This document shows, in pieces, positions 20,763 through 32,712 of a DNA stretch of 64,000 nt. The stretch is taken from positions 65,844,001 through 65,908,000 of the forward strand of contig OZ231126.1 in the NCBI GenBank assembly GCA_965153355.1. The letters are read 5' to 3'. Positions within the stretch are counted from its first letter, which is position 1. Each line of letters begins with the position of its first letter. A program made the position numbers and the translations under genes. The DNA comes from Flaccisagitta enflata (lineage: Eukaryota > Chaetognatha > Sagittoidea > Aphragmophora). Under the pieces are notes generated by a model. The model was given only the letters and a program-made list of their open reading frames with translations, did not search any database and was not told the DNA's origin.

Positions 20763-20867
20763 CTTGAACATTACAGCAGTACAGCAGCCACTTTCAGCGG
20801 CATCATTGACGCCATGGAGACCATCAATAATTGATTTCATTGCAATGAAAGCATCATCTATCGGCCA
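20763..20867 (-). CDS. Possible vWA-like exon upstream of the main gene (weak)
   Basis: An open 35-codon stretch reads WPIDDAFIAMKSIIDGLHGV, NDAAESGCCTAVMFK, bounded by CTATCTAG and by AAG then GTATAA, both phase 0. AFIAMKSIIDGL and TAVMFK resemble helix 1 and strand 2 of a vWA domain (compare SKSLVGQF and TRVALFKY in the exon at 16324). The acceptor pyrimidine tract is poor and no MIDAS motif is present. It lies inside the loop of the 18-22 kb inverted repeat. It may be a real exon of a second vWA domain, a relic, or chance. Confidence 0.22.
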
Positions 20868-20949
20868 CTAGATAGGTTGCTTTGTCAACCAGTCAGTGGA
20901 CCATGTCTGAGTGGAATTCTTCTGATCCAGCATCGCAAGATGATCGAAA

Positions 20950-21194
20950 ACAAGGCGGGATACACGGCTACGGAAGTCATGTGCGGGTGGGCAGGGGCCA
21001 TGTTTGAGGTCACTAGACCATTTGGGCAGGAGCAGTGAGGTCAAAGAAATAGAATCATAAAAAAAAGTGAAGTGTGAGCGACCGATCAACCAGCTGACGG
21101 ACGGACGGCAGATGAACTGACGGACAGACGGACGGACGGACGGACGGACGGACGGACAGACAAAGCGGGTTGTAGAGTCACGTGCAGCCACAAC
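20950..21194 (+). mobile_element. ACAAGG element, AGTCGCGTGC subfamily, 3' hairpin decayed
   Basis: ACAAGGCGGGATACACGGC, AGTCATGTGCGGGTGGGC, GGGCAGGAGCAGTGAGGTC, a long GGAC tract, and TTGTAGAGTCACGTGCAGCC. The second arm of the terminal hairpin is degraded. Confidence 0.8.
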
Positions 21195-21362
21195 TGAGGC
21201 CCCTCAAAGTCCAAGCTTGACCTAAGAACTGGGAATTTCGTCTTCCCAGGCTCCTTTTCCACGATTGTGGTCCTCACGCCGCTCGTTTTTGTCTACCAAC
21301 CGTAAAACTACTGACAAAGCAGCTCTCCTTTTACTCGTTGACTCTTTAATGTAGTTATTGCT

Positions 21363-21754
21363 TTTGATGACATTAAAACTTGTCATCGCAATTGCTAAAT
21401 TAGTAAATAGACCAATGATTAATTTTCAGTCAGTGATTTTTTGCAGAAGTAATATCGGCAACAAACACTTAAAGCTCAAGCAATAATAACAGCAACAACA
21501 ACAATAGCAACAACAAAAACAACAACAACAACCACAACAACATTACAAAACTCAGCAACAGCATTAACAACAACAGTTGTATTTTCCAAACATAAGAAAG
21601 GGAAAAAATACTGATTTTTCAAGAGTCAAGGAATGATCACTTTTATTTACAGCAACCACAACAGCAACAAACAACAGCATCAGCAAACTACAACATCAGT
21701 AAACTACAATATCGGCAAACTACAACAACAATGGAAAACAACAACACCAACAAG

Positions 21755-21812
<58 letters not shown>

Positions 21813-22190
21813 GTAAGAACAGGAACAAACTGCCGAGAATTTGAATTTTATGCTCGATACGGGGCCCCAGGGCTCAAAGACACACATTTTGATGGCAAAA
21901 TGTTTGAAATCTCTATGAATATGCTTTGTTCTATTGACAAAATCAATCAGAGTGGCTTTTGTGTTTATTTTGAGAGAGAAGCACATTGAAACACCACCAA
22001 TATGCCAAAAAGTGGCTCAAATATGTCGAAATTGGTATATATGCTCGTTCAGGGCAAATGTTGTGGGGTGCCCAATCATTTTACAGCCTCGGGACCATCA
22101 CCACTGGCTTCAGCACAAAAAAAGGTCCCAGAAACGCTGTTTCCACCACTTGATTTCTCAAAATGGTACTTTTCTGGACCATACTAGTAC
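21363..22190. repeat. Right arm of the long inverted repeat (partner 17995-18770)
   Basis: GATGACATTAAAACTTGTC, CTGATTTTTCAAGAGTC, TGCTCGATACGGGGCCCC, AATCAGAGTGGCTTTTGTG and CTTTTCTGGACCATACTA mirror the left arm. Internal (CAA)n tracts at 21485-21560 and 21753-21812. Confidence 0.85.
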
Positions 22191-23420
22191 TGCTAGGATA
22201 GTTCCCCAAATTTGTGATCAGGTTTTTATACCTTCAAGCAAATGTTTTAAGGGGGTACTGCCAGATTGAAGGGGGTACTGCTGGGATAGTTCCCCAACAT
22301 ATTAATCAGCTTTATGTGCCTAAACTCTTACATTTGAAGGGGGTACTGCCAGATTGAAGGGGGTACTGCTGGGATAGTTCCCCAACTTTGTATACAGGAT
22401 TTTTTAGCTCCACTCTTATGTTGATATGGGGTACTGCTAGATTCCAGGGGGTACTGCTGGGATAGTTCCCCAGCTTTTTAATCAGTTTTTCAAGACTTCA
22501 ATCTCATGTTTAAAGGGGGTACTGCCAGATTGAAGGGGGTACTGCTGAGATAGTTCCCCAACTTTTTAATCAGTTTTCAAGCCTTCAATCTAAGTTTGGA
22601 TGGGGTACTGCCAGATTGAAGGGGGTACTGCTGGGTTGGTTTCCCAACTTTTTAATCAGTTTTTCAAGCCTTCAATCTAAAGTTTGGAGGGGGTACTGCC
22701 AGATTGAAGGGGGTACTGCTGGGATAGTTCCCCAACTTTGTATTCAGGTTTTTATAGCTCCACTCTTATGTTGATAAGGGGTACTGCCAGATTGAAGGGG
22801 GTACTGCTGGGATAGTTCCCCAGCTTTTTAATCAGTTTTTCAAGCCTTCAATCTCGTGTTTGAAGGGGGTACTGCCAGATTGAAGGGGGTACTGCTGGGA
22901 TAGTTCCCCAACTTTGTATTCAGGTTTTCAAAGCTCCACTCTTATGTTGTTAAAGGGTACTGCCAGATTGAAGGGGGTACTGCTGGGATAGTTCCCTACG
23001 TATTTGAATACTTTGAAACCTCTCTTTTTATTGATGCACTTAATGAACATTATCATTTTGTACACTGACTGTTTTTGGTTGTTCATGCAATATGAGGAGG
23101 GTACTGCCAGATTTATAAGGGTACTGCTGGTTTGATTCCCCATGTATTCTAAAGGGGTACTGCCAAACAGACTAGGTACTGTTGGGATCGTTCCCTAATA
23201 TATAAAAGGGTACTGCCAAGTTGAGGAGGTACTGCCAGGATAGTTCCCCATTATAACATGGGGTACTGCCAGATTTAAGGGGGTACTGCCAGGATCATTC
23301 CCCAAAGAGAAGACTGGGGTACTGCTGAGGGTACTGCCAAGATATATCCCCACTTTTTCCCATTATTTTTACAAGGGGGTACTGGAGGCCAGGGGTACTG
23401 CCAAATCACATTTACCCAAT
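22190..23420. repeat. GGGGTACTGC minisatellite, about a dozen units
   Basis: The higher-order unit of roughly 75-120 bp contains two GGGGGTACTGC words: GGGGTACTGCCAGATTGAAG, GGGGGTACTGCTGGGATAG and TTCCCCAACTTTTTAATCAG. The spacer length shrinks towards the right, where only the GGTACTGCC core remains. It begins exactly at the outer edge of the right inverted arm. Confidence 0.9.
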
Positions 23421-23959
23421 TAGACAGAATAGACAAGCAAAACAAGACAAAGACAGTGATAAAGAAACAGAGAGTCAAAGAGTGTCAACCAGAAAAAGAA
23501 CGCTGTATCAAACAGACAAACAGCAATACGGACAGAAAGACTGCGAGGAGAGTAATTTACGAAGAACATTAATCAAATGAAAGGAGAGAAGGGGAAAAGG
23601 AAAGGGCAGTAAACAAGAAGAAATGAGTGAACGAGTCAATGTGGGAAATTAGAGTGCTTTGAGGAATTGGGTAAGAATGAAGAAAGGAATAAAGAAAGCG
23701 AAAAACAAACAAAATACCAAAGACATGGTGTACAGGAACAGGAAATTTTGGTTTCATCTTACTTTTTGCTTGCGATATAGGTTAATGATCAAAAAATATT
23801 ATTAGAATTACCGTTGAGTATTTTTGAACTCATGTATAAGAAGTTTTAACAATGTTTTGCAACCCAGAATACTGACAATGGCCTCATAACAATTGGAAAT
23901 TGAAATTGAATGTTTCTATTCCTAAGAAAAATGGTGAACAAAATTTCAAAACCTTGTTG

Positions 23960-24098
23960 GGTGAAATTATATCCCGGTCTGAAAAAAGAAAATTTTGCAT
24001 TTCTAAGAACATGGCCCTCTTCTTATATGTTTTTAAAAAGAGGCCATGTTTTTGGAAATGCAAATTTCTCAATTTTTATGCAATGATATAATTTCACC
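23960..24098. mobile_element. Hairpin MITE, 139 bp
   Basis: GGTGAAATTATATC and GATATAATTTCACC are perfect inverted ends; inside, TGCATTTCTAAGAACATGGCC pairs with GGCCATGTTTTTGGAAATGC around a TATATGTTTTT loop. Confidence 0.7.
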
Positions 24099-24478
24099 TG
24101 ACAGGTGTCAAATGACAAAGTTTAATTTTCTGCAAAAAATCCTCTTTTTTCTGCCTTTTTTCAATACAATATGTACATCAAGTCTGTATTTCAGAGATAA
24201 TCTATGCAAAAATTTCTTGTTCAACACTTAAAAAATGTTTTTTAGAAAAAATGAATTACAGAAAAGTAATATAAAAAACATCTTAAAAATTGTAATGATG
24301 CAAGAAATTTCTTCTTCCCGTACACTGAGTCCAAAGAAATCAAAAATCCAACGAATAAATGTACAAGAAAATAAAAGAAAGAGGTTCTGTACTGTAGGTT
24401 TATATCAACTTAGAAAGCAAGCGATTGAGGTACAGAGGGATTCGCGCGAAAACGGTCTTAATGAAGGAAGATCCATAC

Positions 24479-24568
24479 GCTCGTCCGCAAAGCTCCATTG
24501 AAACAGTGTGGAAACGGCCCGTCCATCCGTCGGCGACTGGAATGCGGTCATGTTTGGCCACAGACAGG
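24479..24568 (-). CDS. Candidate exon, HYR-like (start of a hyalin repeat)
   Basis: 90 bp: two bases, 29 codons CLWPNMTAFQSPTDGRAVST and LFQWSFADE, and one base. The acceptor is CCTCTTTTACCCGAAG, the donor GAGC then GTATGG, giving phase 1 at both sides as usual for extracellular modules. The spacing C-x2-P-N-M-T, then a W and an A-D, resembles the first half of hyalin (HYR) repeats. If it belongs to the gene to its left, that gene would be HYR-vWA-CTLD. No second half of the repeat was found, so this is a hypothesis. Confidence 0.35.
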
Positions 24569-24717
24569 CTTCGGGTAAAAGAGGTTCCATCTAATGTTTT
24601 TCAGACTCTGCCAACCTTCCAATCAAAAAAATCGAAGGCCATTCTATCAACAGGAGAGATGGAGAGGAAGGAGGAGAATAATGAGCGCCCCTTAATTCCC
24701 CCCCCCCTTCTCTCTAA

Positions 24718-24976
24718 GGGCGTGTTTCTGGTGACGACCAAAAACGCGTTCCCTCCCGTGAAATGCGATAAGAGCGTGAACACATTTTCAAAATTTTCAA
24801 CTGTCCCACGAGGGAGTGAGCGAGTGAGTGAGCGAGCCAATGAACGCAGCGTGCGAGTGAAGCGAGCGAAGCGAAACGGAGCGCTGCGGAGCGAGTGAGC
24901 GGTGCGAGCGAACGGATGTAGCGAGCGACCGAGTGGCCCTTTCAAAACGCGATCGTCTTTGACTAGAAACGCCCCC
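24718..24976. mobile_element. PIF/Harbinger-like MITE, copy 2
   Basis: GGGCGTGTTTCTGGTGACG to GACTAGAAACGCCCCC, 259 bp, preceded by TAA (24715-24717) and followed by TTA (24977-24979). Dense GAGCGAGTGAGCG interior. Confidence 0.72.
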
Positions 24977-25189
24977 TTAGTTTTGCCCCCCAACGAACGT
25001 TTAAATTTCATTTTCTTCCTTGGATAGTGGAGGTTTGTTAACACCTTGTTCCTTCCCTCCTCTTGCTCCTTCATTAACTCTTTTTCCCCTTTCCATAACC
25101 ATTAACCAAGTGATGATTAAATTAAGAGATTTAATTCTTGATGCTGGATGCTTTCTCTCTGTAGACACCACCAAAGAATCCCTATTCGC

Positions 25190-25350
25190 CTCATAAACCC
25201 CCCCCCTGCCTTAAAGTTCCCCATCTTCCCCAACATAAAATTCCCCCGACCCCACCCCCACCCTATATGTTCCCCCTCTCCCCTACCTTTAAGTTACCCC
25301 TTCCCGCTTTTTAGCTCCCTCTCCCCAACCCCATGTCAAGCTCCACTTGC
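25190..25350. repeat. C-rich low-complexity tract
   Basis: CCCCCCCTGCC, CCCCAACCCC and similar C/T/A-rich runs without a clear unit. Confidence 0.6.
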
Positions 25351-25554
25351 CGTTTCCCACTGCCACATTCCTTTTCATTCCACGCGGGTTGTCCCGCCCA
25401 TTTCGTGTTGTGAACGGTTTTTCCCGGGGCATACATTTCCGTTTGGATGTCATTCATCAAATGGATCTCCATTCTTCAATCTTCCATTCTCCCATTTTCC
25501 CCATTCTTCAATTTGTTACCAACCATCTGCTTCCAAGCTATAAAGAGGAGACAA

Positions 25555-26022
25555 TTGGGTGCTTTACATAGCAAAAGTTGGTTATTACTTTTCACCCTCT
25601 ACCTAATGTGGAATGACCAGTTTTAGGACCCTTACTATTTTTCTTTTAATAAAAATGGTTTATCTTCCATTTTTTAGAAAGTTATTTTTGAGGACCTAAT
25701 TTGCATAATGCAGTGGAATAAAACAATGTGCTGATATTGTTTAAAAAAACTTTTACAAATTTTTACTCTTCATAGAATTGTAATTTCATAGCTTCATAGC
25801 TTATGCTCTGATATTTTATCTTATTTTTACAAACATCACAATTTTCTGAAACAAATAATTGTTTTTTTTTTCAACAAAACTATGCAGGAGTTTGCTGAAT
25901 TCAGAAAAATCTGTGGGAACTTCTGAATAAAGGAAAATAGCACTCTTTATGATTTTTGCTCCTCCACATTACTTAAATAGGGTGAAGGGATACTCCCAAC
26001 TTTTGCTATGTGAAGCACCCAA
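25555..26022. mobile_element. Palindromic element, 468 bp
   Basis: TTGGGTGCTTTACATAGC, AAAAGTTGG at the left is matched inverted by CCAACTTTTGCTATGTG, AAGCACCCAA at the right; the homology extends inward to the ACCCTCTACC/TAAATAGGGT region. The family was not recognised. Confidence 0.7.
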
Positions 26023-26464
26023 ATGAGACAACACGTGGAACGAGATGAACTCGAGATATAGCCGATAAAGGGCGATGGACGGGTAAACAAAATCAACGGA
26101 CAGACAATCGGACGATTGTTTGGAGAAATAGCTGAGCTGGCCATAGGAAAATGATAAAAAGATAATATAGCGCTGAGCTATCAGCTGAAATTCTTTTCTC
26201 ATTTCATTTTGTTTCAACCGAGTGAGCTCGAGTTAACGTGTCTTCGTTTTCGAGTGTTCAAAGAAGTGCGTATGTCTGCGTGTCTGTGTTGGCAACACTG
26301 TATCGTACAGTCTGTATGCATTTGCCTCAATGAAATATTCATATTAACGCACTCGCCTCCCCATAGCCTCGTCCACCTTTGGCACCTGACACACATTCTA
26401 GCCAAAACACGTCTTGAATCCCCTATCGGCAAACAACATGAGTTACGTTCAAATACTAGTATAG

Positions 26465-26780
<316 letters not shown>

Positions 26781-26849
26781 CTATTTTCTCCGTCCATCAA
26801 TCTCACCTGTAATTCGTCTTTTCTTCCTTCCTGCTTCCATTCGTTTCAC

Positions 26850-27480
26850 TTCCATACATTCGTTCCCGATCGCGTCTTCGTCGCTCCATATTTCAAATCC
26901 TTTGTTGTCGTCGTCGTCGTTTTTCGTAGACGTCGTCGTCGTTGTTGTCGTCGTCGTTTTTCGTCGTCGTCGTTGTCGTCGTCGTTTTTCGTCGTCGTCT
27001 TCGCTGTCGTCGAATCTGTTGTTGTTGTTTTCTTTTTTATCGTCGCGAATCGGCCGGCCGCCAGACGACCAGCCGGGGGTGGGCGTCTCCCGCCCGTCTC
27101 AGGCTTCCGGTTACGTTCGTGCGTGTATCTAGGTCTTTGTACGAGATTCCCTTTTTTTTCCTTTGTTTTTTTTTCAATCCTTATTTCTGTTTTACGTCTT
27201 CTTTACGTCGCTCTCACTCTGGCTTTTTTTTTTTCTAATTATCGGCGTTTTTTTTTGTCATCCGTCGCATTTTACTTCGTAAGTATAGAGCACGTTTCGG
27301 TGGGGGGGGGGGCGCTTGGCTTCGTAGCAGCCGCCGCAGCTGTCAGCCCGACTCGTTCTTGTGAAAGAAGAATATTGTAGCACTGTTTAAAGGTCTTTTT
27401 TTAGAACGCACAATGAAGTGTTGGCGTCCGTCGTTGAATCGAGCTTTCGACGCGTCGTGCACAATTTCAGGTCACTGCCT
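26850..27480. other. CpG-rich patch with (GTC/CGT)n
   Basis: Much richer in CG dinucleotides than its surroundings: CGTCGTCGTC runs at 26900-27010, CGGCCGGCCGCCAGACG, GTAGCAGCCGCCGCAGC and CGACGCGTCGTGC. It could mark a promoter on either strand, but no TATA, start codon or exon is tied to it. Confidence 0.4.
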
Positions 27481-28530
27481 AATTCATCCCTGCTTGAACG
27501 TGTGCGAGACCCTATCGAAAGACACTGGATGGGGAAAAAAAGTACATTTAGATGAAAGTCATATTGGCCGATTGAACATTAAAAATGAATGAACAAAGAT
27601 ATCAATAGCAAACAAAAAACCAAGAGAGAACATCTAGTGGAGAGAACCGAGAGATCGATGGCAGTTACTGAGTTGCTCTTAGCCTTAGAAACCAGATTTG
27701 CATAATGTAGTTTAAAGTTGAACTTGGTTTTGAATAGTGGATGTCCATGACACACCTAAGTGGGTGAATAAAACTAATGATTTGAATGCTATTTTGTACA
27801 AGGCACATGAGATTGAGTAGGAAGAAACTTGATAACAAGCACTAGATTTATCAACAGTTTTAATTTTCTTTTATAAACCAATCATGAATTCAGAGAGTTT
27901 TATATACTCGCGGAACAGTTGGAGTCTTGGAGATTTGCTAATCGCGAAAAGCGATCAACGTCGGAAAACACCGCTTAGGATGAGACTGTTCGAACACTTT
28001 AATTTCTTCCCACTCAGTGCACAAGAAACTGTGGGATATTGGCCAGCAACGCTTGGTAAAAATCGAATAGCACGCTCAGATTTTAGAAAGTTGAAGGATC
28101 GGGGACTTTGGGGTGTTCATAAAAGGTTGGACTGAAGTTGATATGAAATTTGCATCGGTAGATGATGCTGCATTCTGCATGGGCAAAAGAGATGCACTGT
28201 GTCTGATTCAAACAAGAATGTGATGGAATATGATCAAGATGCAAAGAAGAGAGGAATGACATAGAATATAGCATCCTGTACAGCATATCATCATATATAC
28301 AGCAAGTACCCGTCAAAGAAGATTAGAAAACAAGATTCGATTCTGAGCTAATGGTAATTCTAATTTATTCATCATGCGCGCTCACGTGGACTTCACAGCC
28401 TCTCGCACATTCACGGCATATCTAGGCCATTGCAACTACGTTCCCTCTCGGACTTTTTTCCCCTTACAGTTACACGCGCCCATGTCAAGAGGGCTGGTTG
28501 ATTGTTATCGTCTCTACCGTGCATATCTTC
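27481..28530. other. Non-repetitive stretch, no gene recognised
   Basis: Ordinary base composition without a convincing exon. Several short open frames were read on both strands and none showed a known motif. Confidence 0.4.
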
Positions 28531-28531
28531 G

Positions 28532-28912
<381 letters not shown>

Positions 28913-29041
28913 TGTACATGTTCCAGAACTCTAGATGGTCTAGATGGTTTGTGCCTCTTCGGCGATGTAAATGACGTCGTCATTCGTATAACATCGGATT
29001 CCATCTGGAATTCGAGCCAGAAAGTGGGTTCTCATTTCTTT

Positions 29042-29193
29042 TTAGTCGCGGACAAGCGACTCTACAAGAGGCTTTGTCCGTCCGTCCGTTGGTCCGTCCG
29101 TCGGTAATGATTAAGTTCGAAAGTGCGAAAATACGCATTTTCCGTCCCTGCCCACCCGTCCGCGACTGGTATTGGCCGTGTATCCGGCCTTGT
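29042..29193 (-). mobile_element. ACAAGG element, AGTCGCGGAC subfamily (minus)
   Basis: Left edge TTAGTCGCGGACAAGCGACT, CTACAAGAGGCTTTGTCCG, a GTCC tract; right edge CCCACCCGTCCGCGACTGG, CCGTGTATCCGGCCTTGT. In element orientation the 5' AGTCGCGGAC and the 3' arm GTCCGCGACT match exactly. Confidence 0.88.
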
Positions 29194-29340
29194 TACTAGA
29201 AACTAGGTTTCCATTCTTTTTTTTTTCTCCAGATTTTATGTCTCTCGCCCCCGATTTTTATACCTGTTGTATATCTTTTAGGCTTTTAACGGTTTTTAGT
29301 GCTTTTCGTTTCCCGATGTAGAGCTGGGATTTTTTTCTTG

Positions 29341-29342
29341 AT

Positions 29343-29417
<75 letters not shown>

Positions 29418-29420
29418 CAC
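29341..29420. repeat. (GAAA)n with flanking duplicated 45-bp sequence
   Basis: GAAA tract followed by GACACCCTTAGTAATCGGCG, GAAATACAATGGAGTTTAC at 29416-29455. The same arrangement, GAAA tract then GACACCCTCAGTAATCGGCG, recurs at 30130-30236. Confidence 0.85.
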
Positions 29421-29485
29421 CCTTAGTAATCGGCGGAAATACAATGGAGTTTACAAAAGAAAGAAAGAAAGAAAGAAAGAAAGAA

Positions 29486-30131
29486 ACAAGGTCAACAAAC
29501 CTTAGTCGCGTGGTAATAAAGGTAATGAAGGTAATTAAGGTAATCAAGGTAATTACATAATTACTAATTATTACCTAAAAATCCATATCTTTATACCTAA
29601 AGTACCCTGAAGTACCCTAAAGTACTTCAAGTACTCATAAGTACCTAATGTACCCTAAAGTACCCTAAAGTACCCTTAAGTACCTAAAGTACCCTAAAGT
29701 ACCCTTAAGTACCTTAAGAGGTGACTTAAGTGACTCAAGTGACTCAAGTGACTCAAGTGACTCAAGTGACTTAAGTGACTTAAGTGACTTAAGTGACTTA
29801 TGTGACTTATGTGACTTAAGGGGTGACTTAAGTGACTTAAGGGGTGACTTAAGGGGTGACTTAAGTGACTTAAGGGGTGACTTAAGTGACTTAAGGGGTG
29901 ACTTAGGTGACTTAAGGGGTGACTTAAGGGGTGACTTAAGTGACTTAAGGGGTGACTTAAGTGACTTAAGGGGTGACTTAAGTGACTTAAGGGGTGACTT
30001 AAGTGACTTAAGGGGTGACTTAAGTGACTCAAGTACCCTAAAGTACCTTCAAAATGAAGATTAGAGCCATATTTCAAAAAAGTTACCGACCGACAGACCG
30101 ACCGACAGACCGACCGACCGACATAGTGGCG
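29486..30131 (+). mobile_element. ACAAGGTC-type element with expanded minisatellite body, 3' hairpin lost
   Basis: Starts ACAAGGTCAACAAACCTTAG, TCGCGTGG. The body is GGTAAT repeats, then GTACCCTAAA repeats (29600-29715), then a GTGACTTAAGTGACTTAAGG array (29716-30030). The 3' side has ACCGACCGACAGACCGACC and GACATAGTGGC, equivalent to GACAAAGTGGC of the copy at 4495, then runs straight into GAAA repeats. Confidence 0.65.
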
Positions 30132-30132
30132 A

Positions 30133-30192
<60 letters not shown>
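30132..30192. repeat. (GAAA)n
   Basis: Pure GAAA tract at the 3' side of the preceding element, followed by the second copy of the CAGTAATCGGCGGAAATAC sequence. Confidence 0.9.
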
Positions 30193-30419
30193 CACCCTCA
30201 GTAATCGGCGGAAATACAATGGAGTTTGCAAGAAAACTCCATAAATGCGGTTGTTAATTTCTGGTCAGGTCAAATCAGAGTTCGATGTACATTTTTTTAG
30301 TTTTCCCTCTCAACATCAAAACAAGCAATCAAGAACAGAAGTAATGTATTAGCGCCCCAACAGACAGACTAATCAATGTAATGACCAATTACTGAAAAAA
30401 AAACTTCCAAGAGCCAAAA

Positions 30420-30855
30420 CTGAGGTCTAAGAAGGCTGATATAAGGCCTGAGAATGCCGATTGGAAGTTTGAGAGGGTTGACTTGAGGCTTAAGAGAGCT
30501 GGATTAAGACTTGAAAGGCCAGAGAACTGATTTGTAGCCTTAGAGCAATAAATTGAGGATTAGATGGCCGATTTGAGGCCTGAGAGGCCTAATTTGAGGC
30601 ATGAGAGGTCAGATTAGAGCCCTGAGAGGCCAGATTTGAGGCCTGAGAGGCCAGATTTGAGGCCCGAGAGGCCAGATTTGAGGCCTGAGAGGCTGGATTT
30701 GAGATCTGAGAGGCTGGATTTGAGGCCTGAGAGGCCAGATTTGAGGCCTGAGGGGTCTGATGAAGGGGGGGGACTAACGAACGAACGGTTGGACGGACGA
30801 TCGAAAGTCCCCCTGTGTTCTACAGGACTTCGTCCCCTTCGGGGCCGCTGCCCAA
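30420..30855 (+). mobile_element. GC-hairpin element, 3' portion with array
   Basis: 20-bp units of GATTTGAGGCCTGAGAGGCC (30560-30755), then GGACGGACGATCGAAAGTCC, CCCTGTGTTCTACAGGAC and CGGGGCCGCTGCCCAA. The 5' end with the GCCCTGCT stem is absent. Confidence 0.75.
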
Positions 30856-31008
30856 AAAGAAAGAGGGAAAGAAAGAAAGAAAGAAAGAAAGATAGAAAGA
30901 AAGACAGAAGAGGAAAACAAATTATGCAGTCATGAATAAGGTGTATCTGAGTCGATCAATTCTCGAATCTCGATGCCACAATCAGTCATTGAGTCCAGTT
31001 CTTCCTGT

Positions 31009-31010
31009 CA

Positions 31011-31093
<83 letters not shown>
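31009..31093. repeat. (CT)n microsatellite
   Basis: Pure CT, about 85 bp. GAAA repeats precede it at 30858-30905. Confidence 0.95.
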
Positions 31094-31096
<3 letters not shown>

Positions 31097-31475
31097 ATAA
31101 TCATTCAATCATTCATTCACTCTTTTTCCATGAGTTGACAAGCACTCAGCCACTAAAGTCTCAGGTTGGCTCACACCCTCGTCTGATTGAAAGATAACAC
31201 GTCTCTTTTTTTCCCCCCCGCAAAATCCAGCTCAATTTCAGGCTGCAAACGCGGCGCACCCCGAATCGGCACAATTACACCCTCTAACACCCAACTTTAC
31301 TGCCCCCTCCCCTTTTCTTTGAGAGAGATAAAGACAGCGACCGCGACATCGGATAATCACTGGCAAAATATGGTATTGGTATAGAGGCTTGCTAATGCTT
31401 TGAATTGGGACAAACAACTCGTTGGGACACAGATTTTGGCTTGCTGCCCCAAAAATTTTGGCTCAAATACGCCCC

Positions 31476-31477
31476 TG

Positions 31478-31530
<53 letters not shown>

Positions 31531-31531
31531 G

Positions 31532-31576
<45 letters not shown>

Positions 31577-31596
31577 GGATAGATAGATAGATAGAT
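31476..31596. repeat. (GATA)n microsatellite
   Basis: GATAGATA with two single-base interruptions. Confidence 0.95.
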
Positions 31597-32112
31597 GTAG
31601 AGGGTGACATAGGCATAGGGATAGGCGGGCCGATATATGGGGAAAAAAGACAGACAAAATAGAAAGAAAATGTACAGAAATGATGAGAGAGTGACAAGTC
31701 GTACAATACGAGTTGTCAGCTCGTTTGGTGTCGTTTGCTTCTGCAAGATTGCTTTCGAGCTCCAAGCGTATTCCCAGTTTTACATGTAACATTTTGTGGG
31801 TGTGCATTCCGCCCGTTTGTGACGTACGTCCGTGCGCGCACGAACGCACGCGCAAGTTGTCCGTACATGTCAAGCTGTGTGAGTTGTTTATGCACAATTT
31901 CACATGCATATATGAGCTTGCTAGTTGTCCATGCATGCATCTGAGCGCGCTTGCGCGGGTTTTCGAACGTGCGTGCGTGTTTGCGTGCGTCAACTTCATT
32001 TTCGCCGTTTTTATTGTCTTCATAATCATTCCGCGGCGCTCTTTGTTTTTGTTTCCTCCATTCGACGGCTATGAATCTCCCTTTTTCGTCGCGTCGAGTC
32101 ACACTTTTTAAG

Positions 32113-32114
32113 TC

Positions 32115-32176
<62 letters not shown>

Positions 32177-32177
32177 A
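32113..32177. repeat. (GCGT)n alternating purine-pyrimidine tract
   Basis: GTGCGTGCGTGC, about 65 bp, a classic Z-DNA-prone composition. Similar shorter CGTGCGTG words occur around 31820-31985 and 33150-33215. Confidence 0.9.
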
Positions 32178-32481
32178 TGTGCCAGTGTTGATTGTTCTAT
32201 GCCTCACTGCCCCTGTCGTGCCAGCACGCAACTTGTACTTCCTGGCTTTTTTTTTCACCAACATATAGTCATTTTATCATTAATCATTGTCATGTTTCCG
32301 GCCTTGCCCTGTCTGCACCAAACCAAGGTGGTTGAGATTGCGGCCTTGTTCTTTTTACTTCTAACTTAAACCTACCTTCCCCTATGTGTTGTAAACCTGC
32401 CGCTACCCATCCCACCCGCAACCAAGACAGTTGAGTATCCGGCCTTTTGCCTTATTCTTTTACGTTTTATCTCCTCTCTTT

Positions 32482-32712
32482 TTAGTCGCTGACTAAGCGA
32501 TTTTATAAGAGGGTGTGTCCCTACGTACGTACGTACGAAGGTCACAAGAAATTTTGGACGACGCGGAATTGGCCGACTGTGATTTCTGAGCATAAAAGCC
32601 CCTGCCCACCCAAAATGCAGCCCCTGCCCACTGAATGACTGCCCCTGCTCATCTGCAAACTGCTCCTGCCCACCCGTCAGCGAATGCTTATTGGCCGTGT
32701 ATCCGGCCTTGT
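32482..32712 (-). mobile_element. ACAAGG element, TCGCTGAC variant (minus)
   Basis: Left edge TTAGTCGCTGACTAAGCGAT; right edge CCCACCCGTCAGCGAATGC, CCGTGTATCCGGCCTTGT. Both the 5' subterminus (CGCTGAC) and the 3' arm (GTCAGCG) carry the same unusual change from CGCGGAC. The body has a three-fold CCCCTGCCCAC repeat. Confidence 0.85.
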
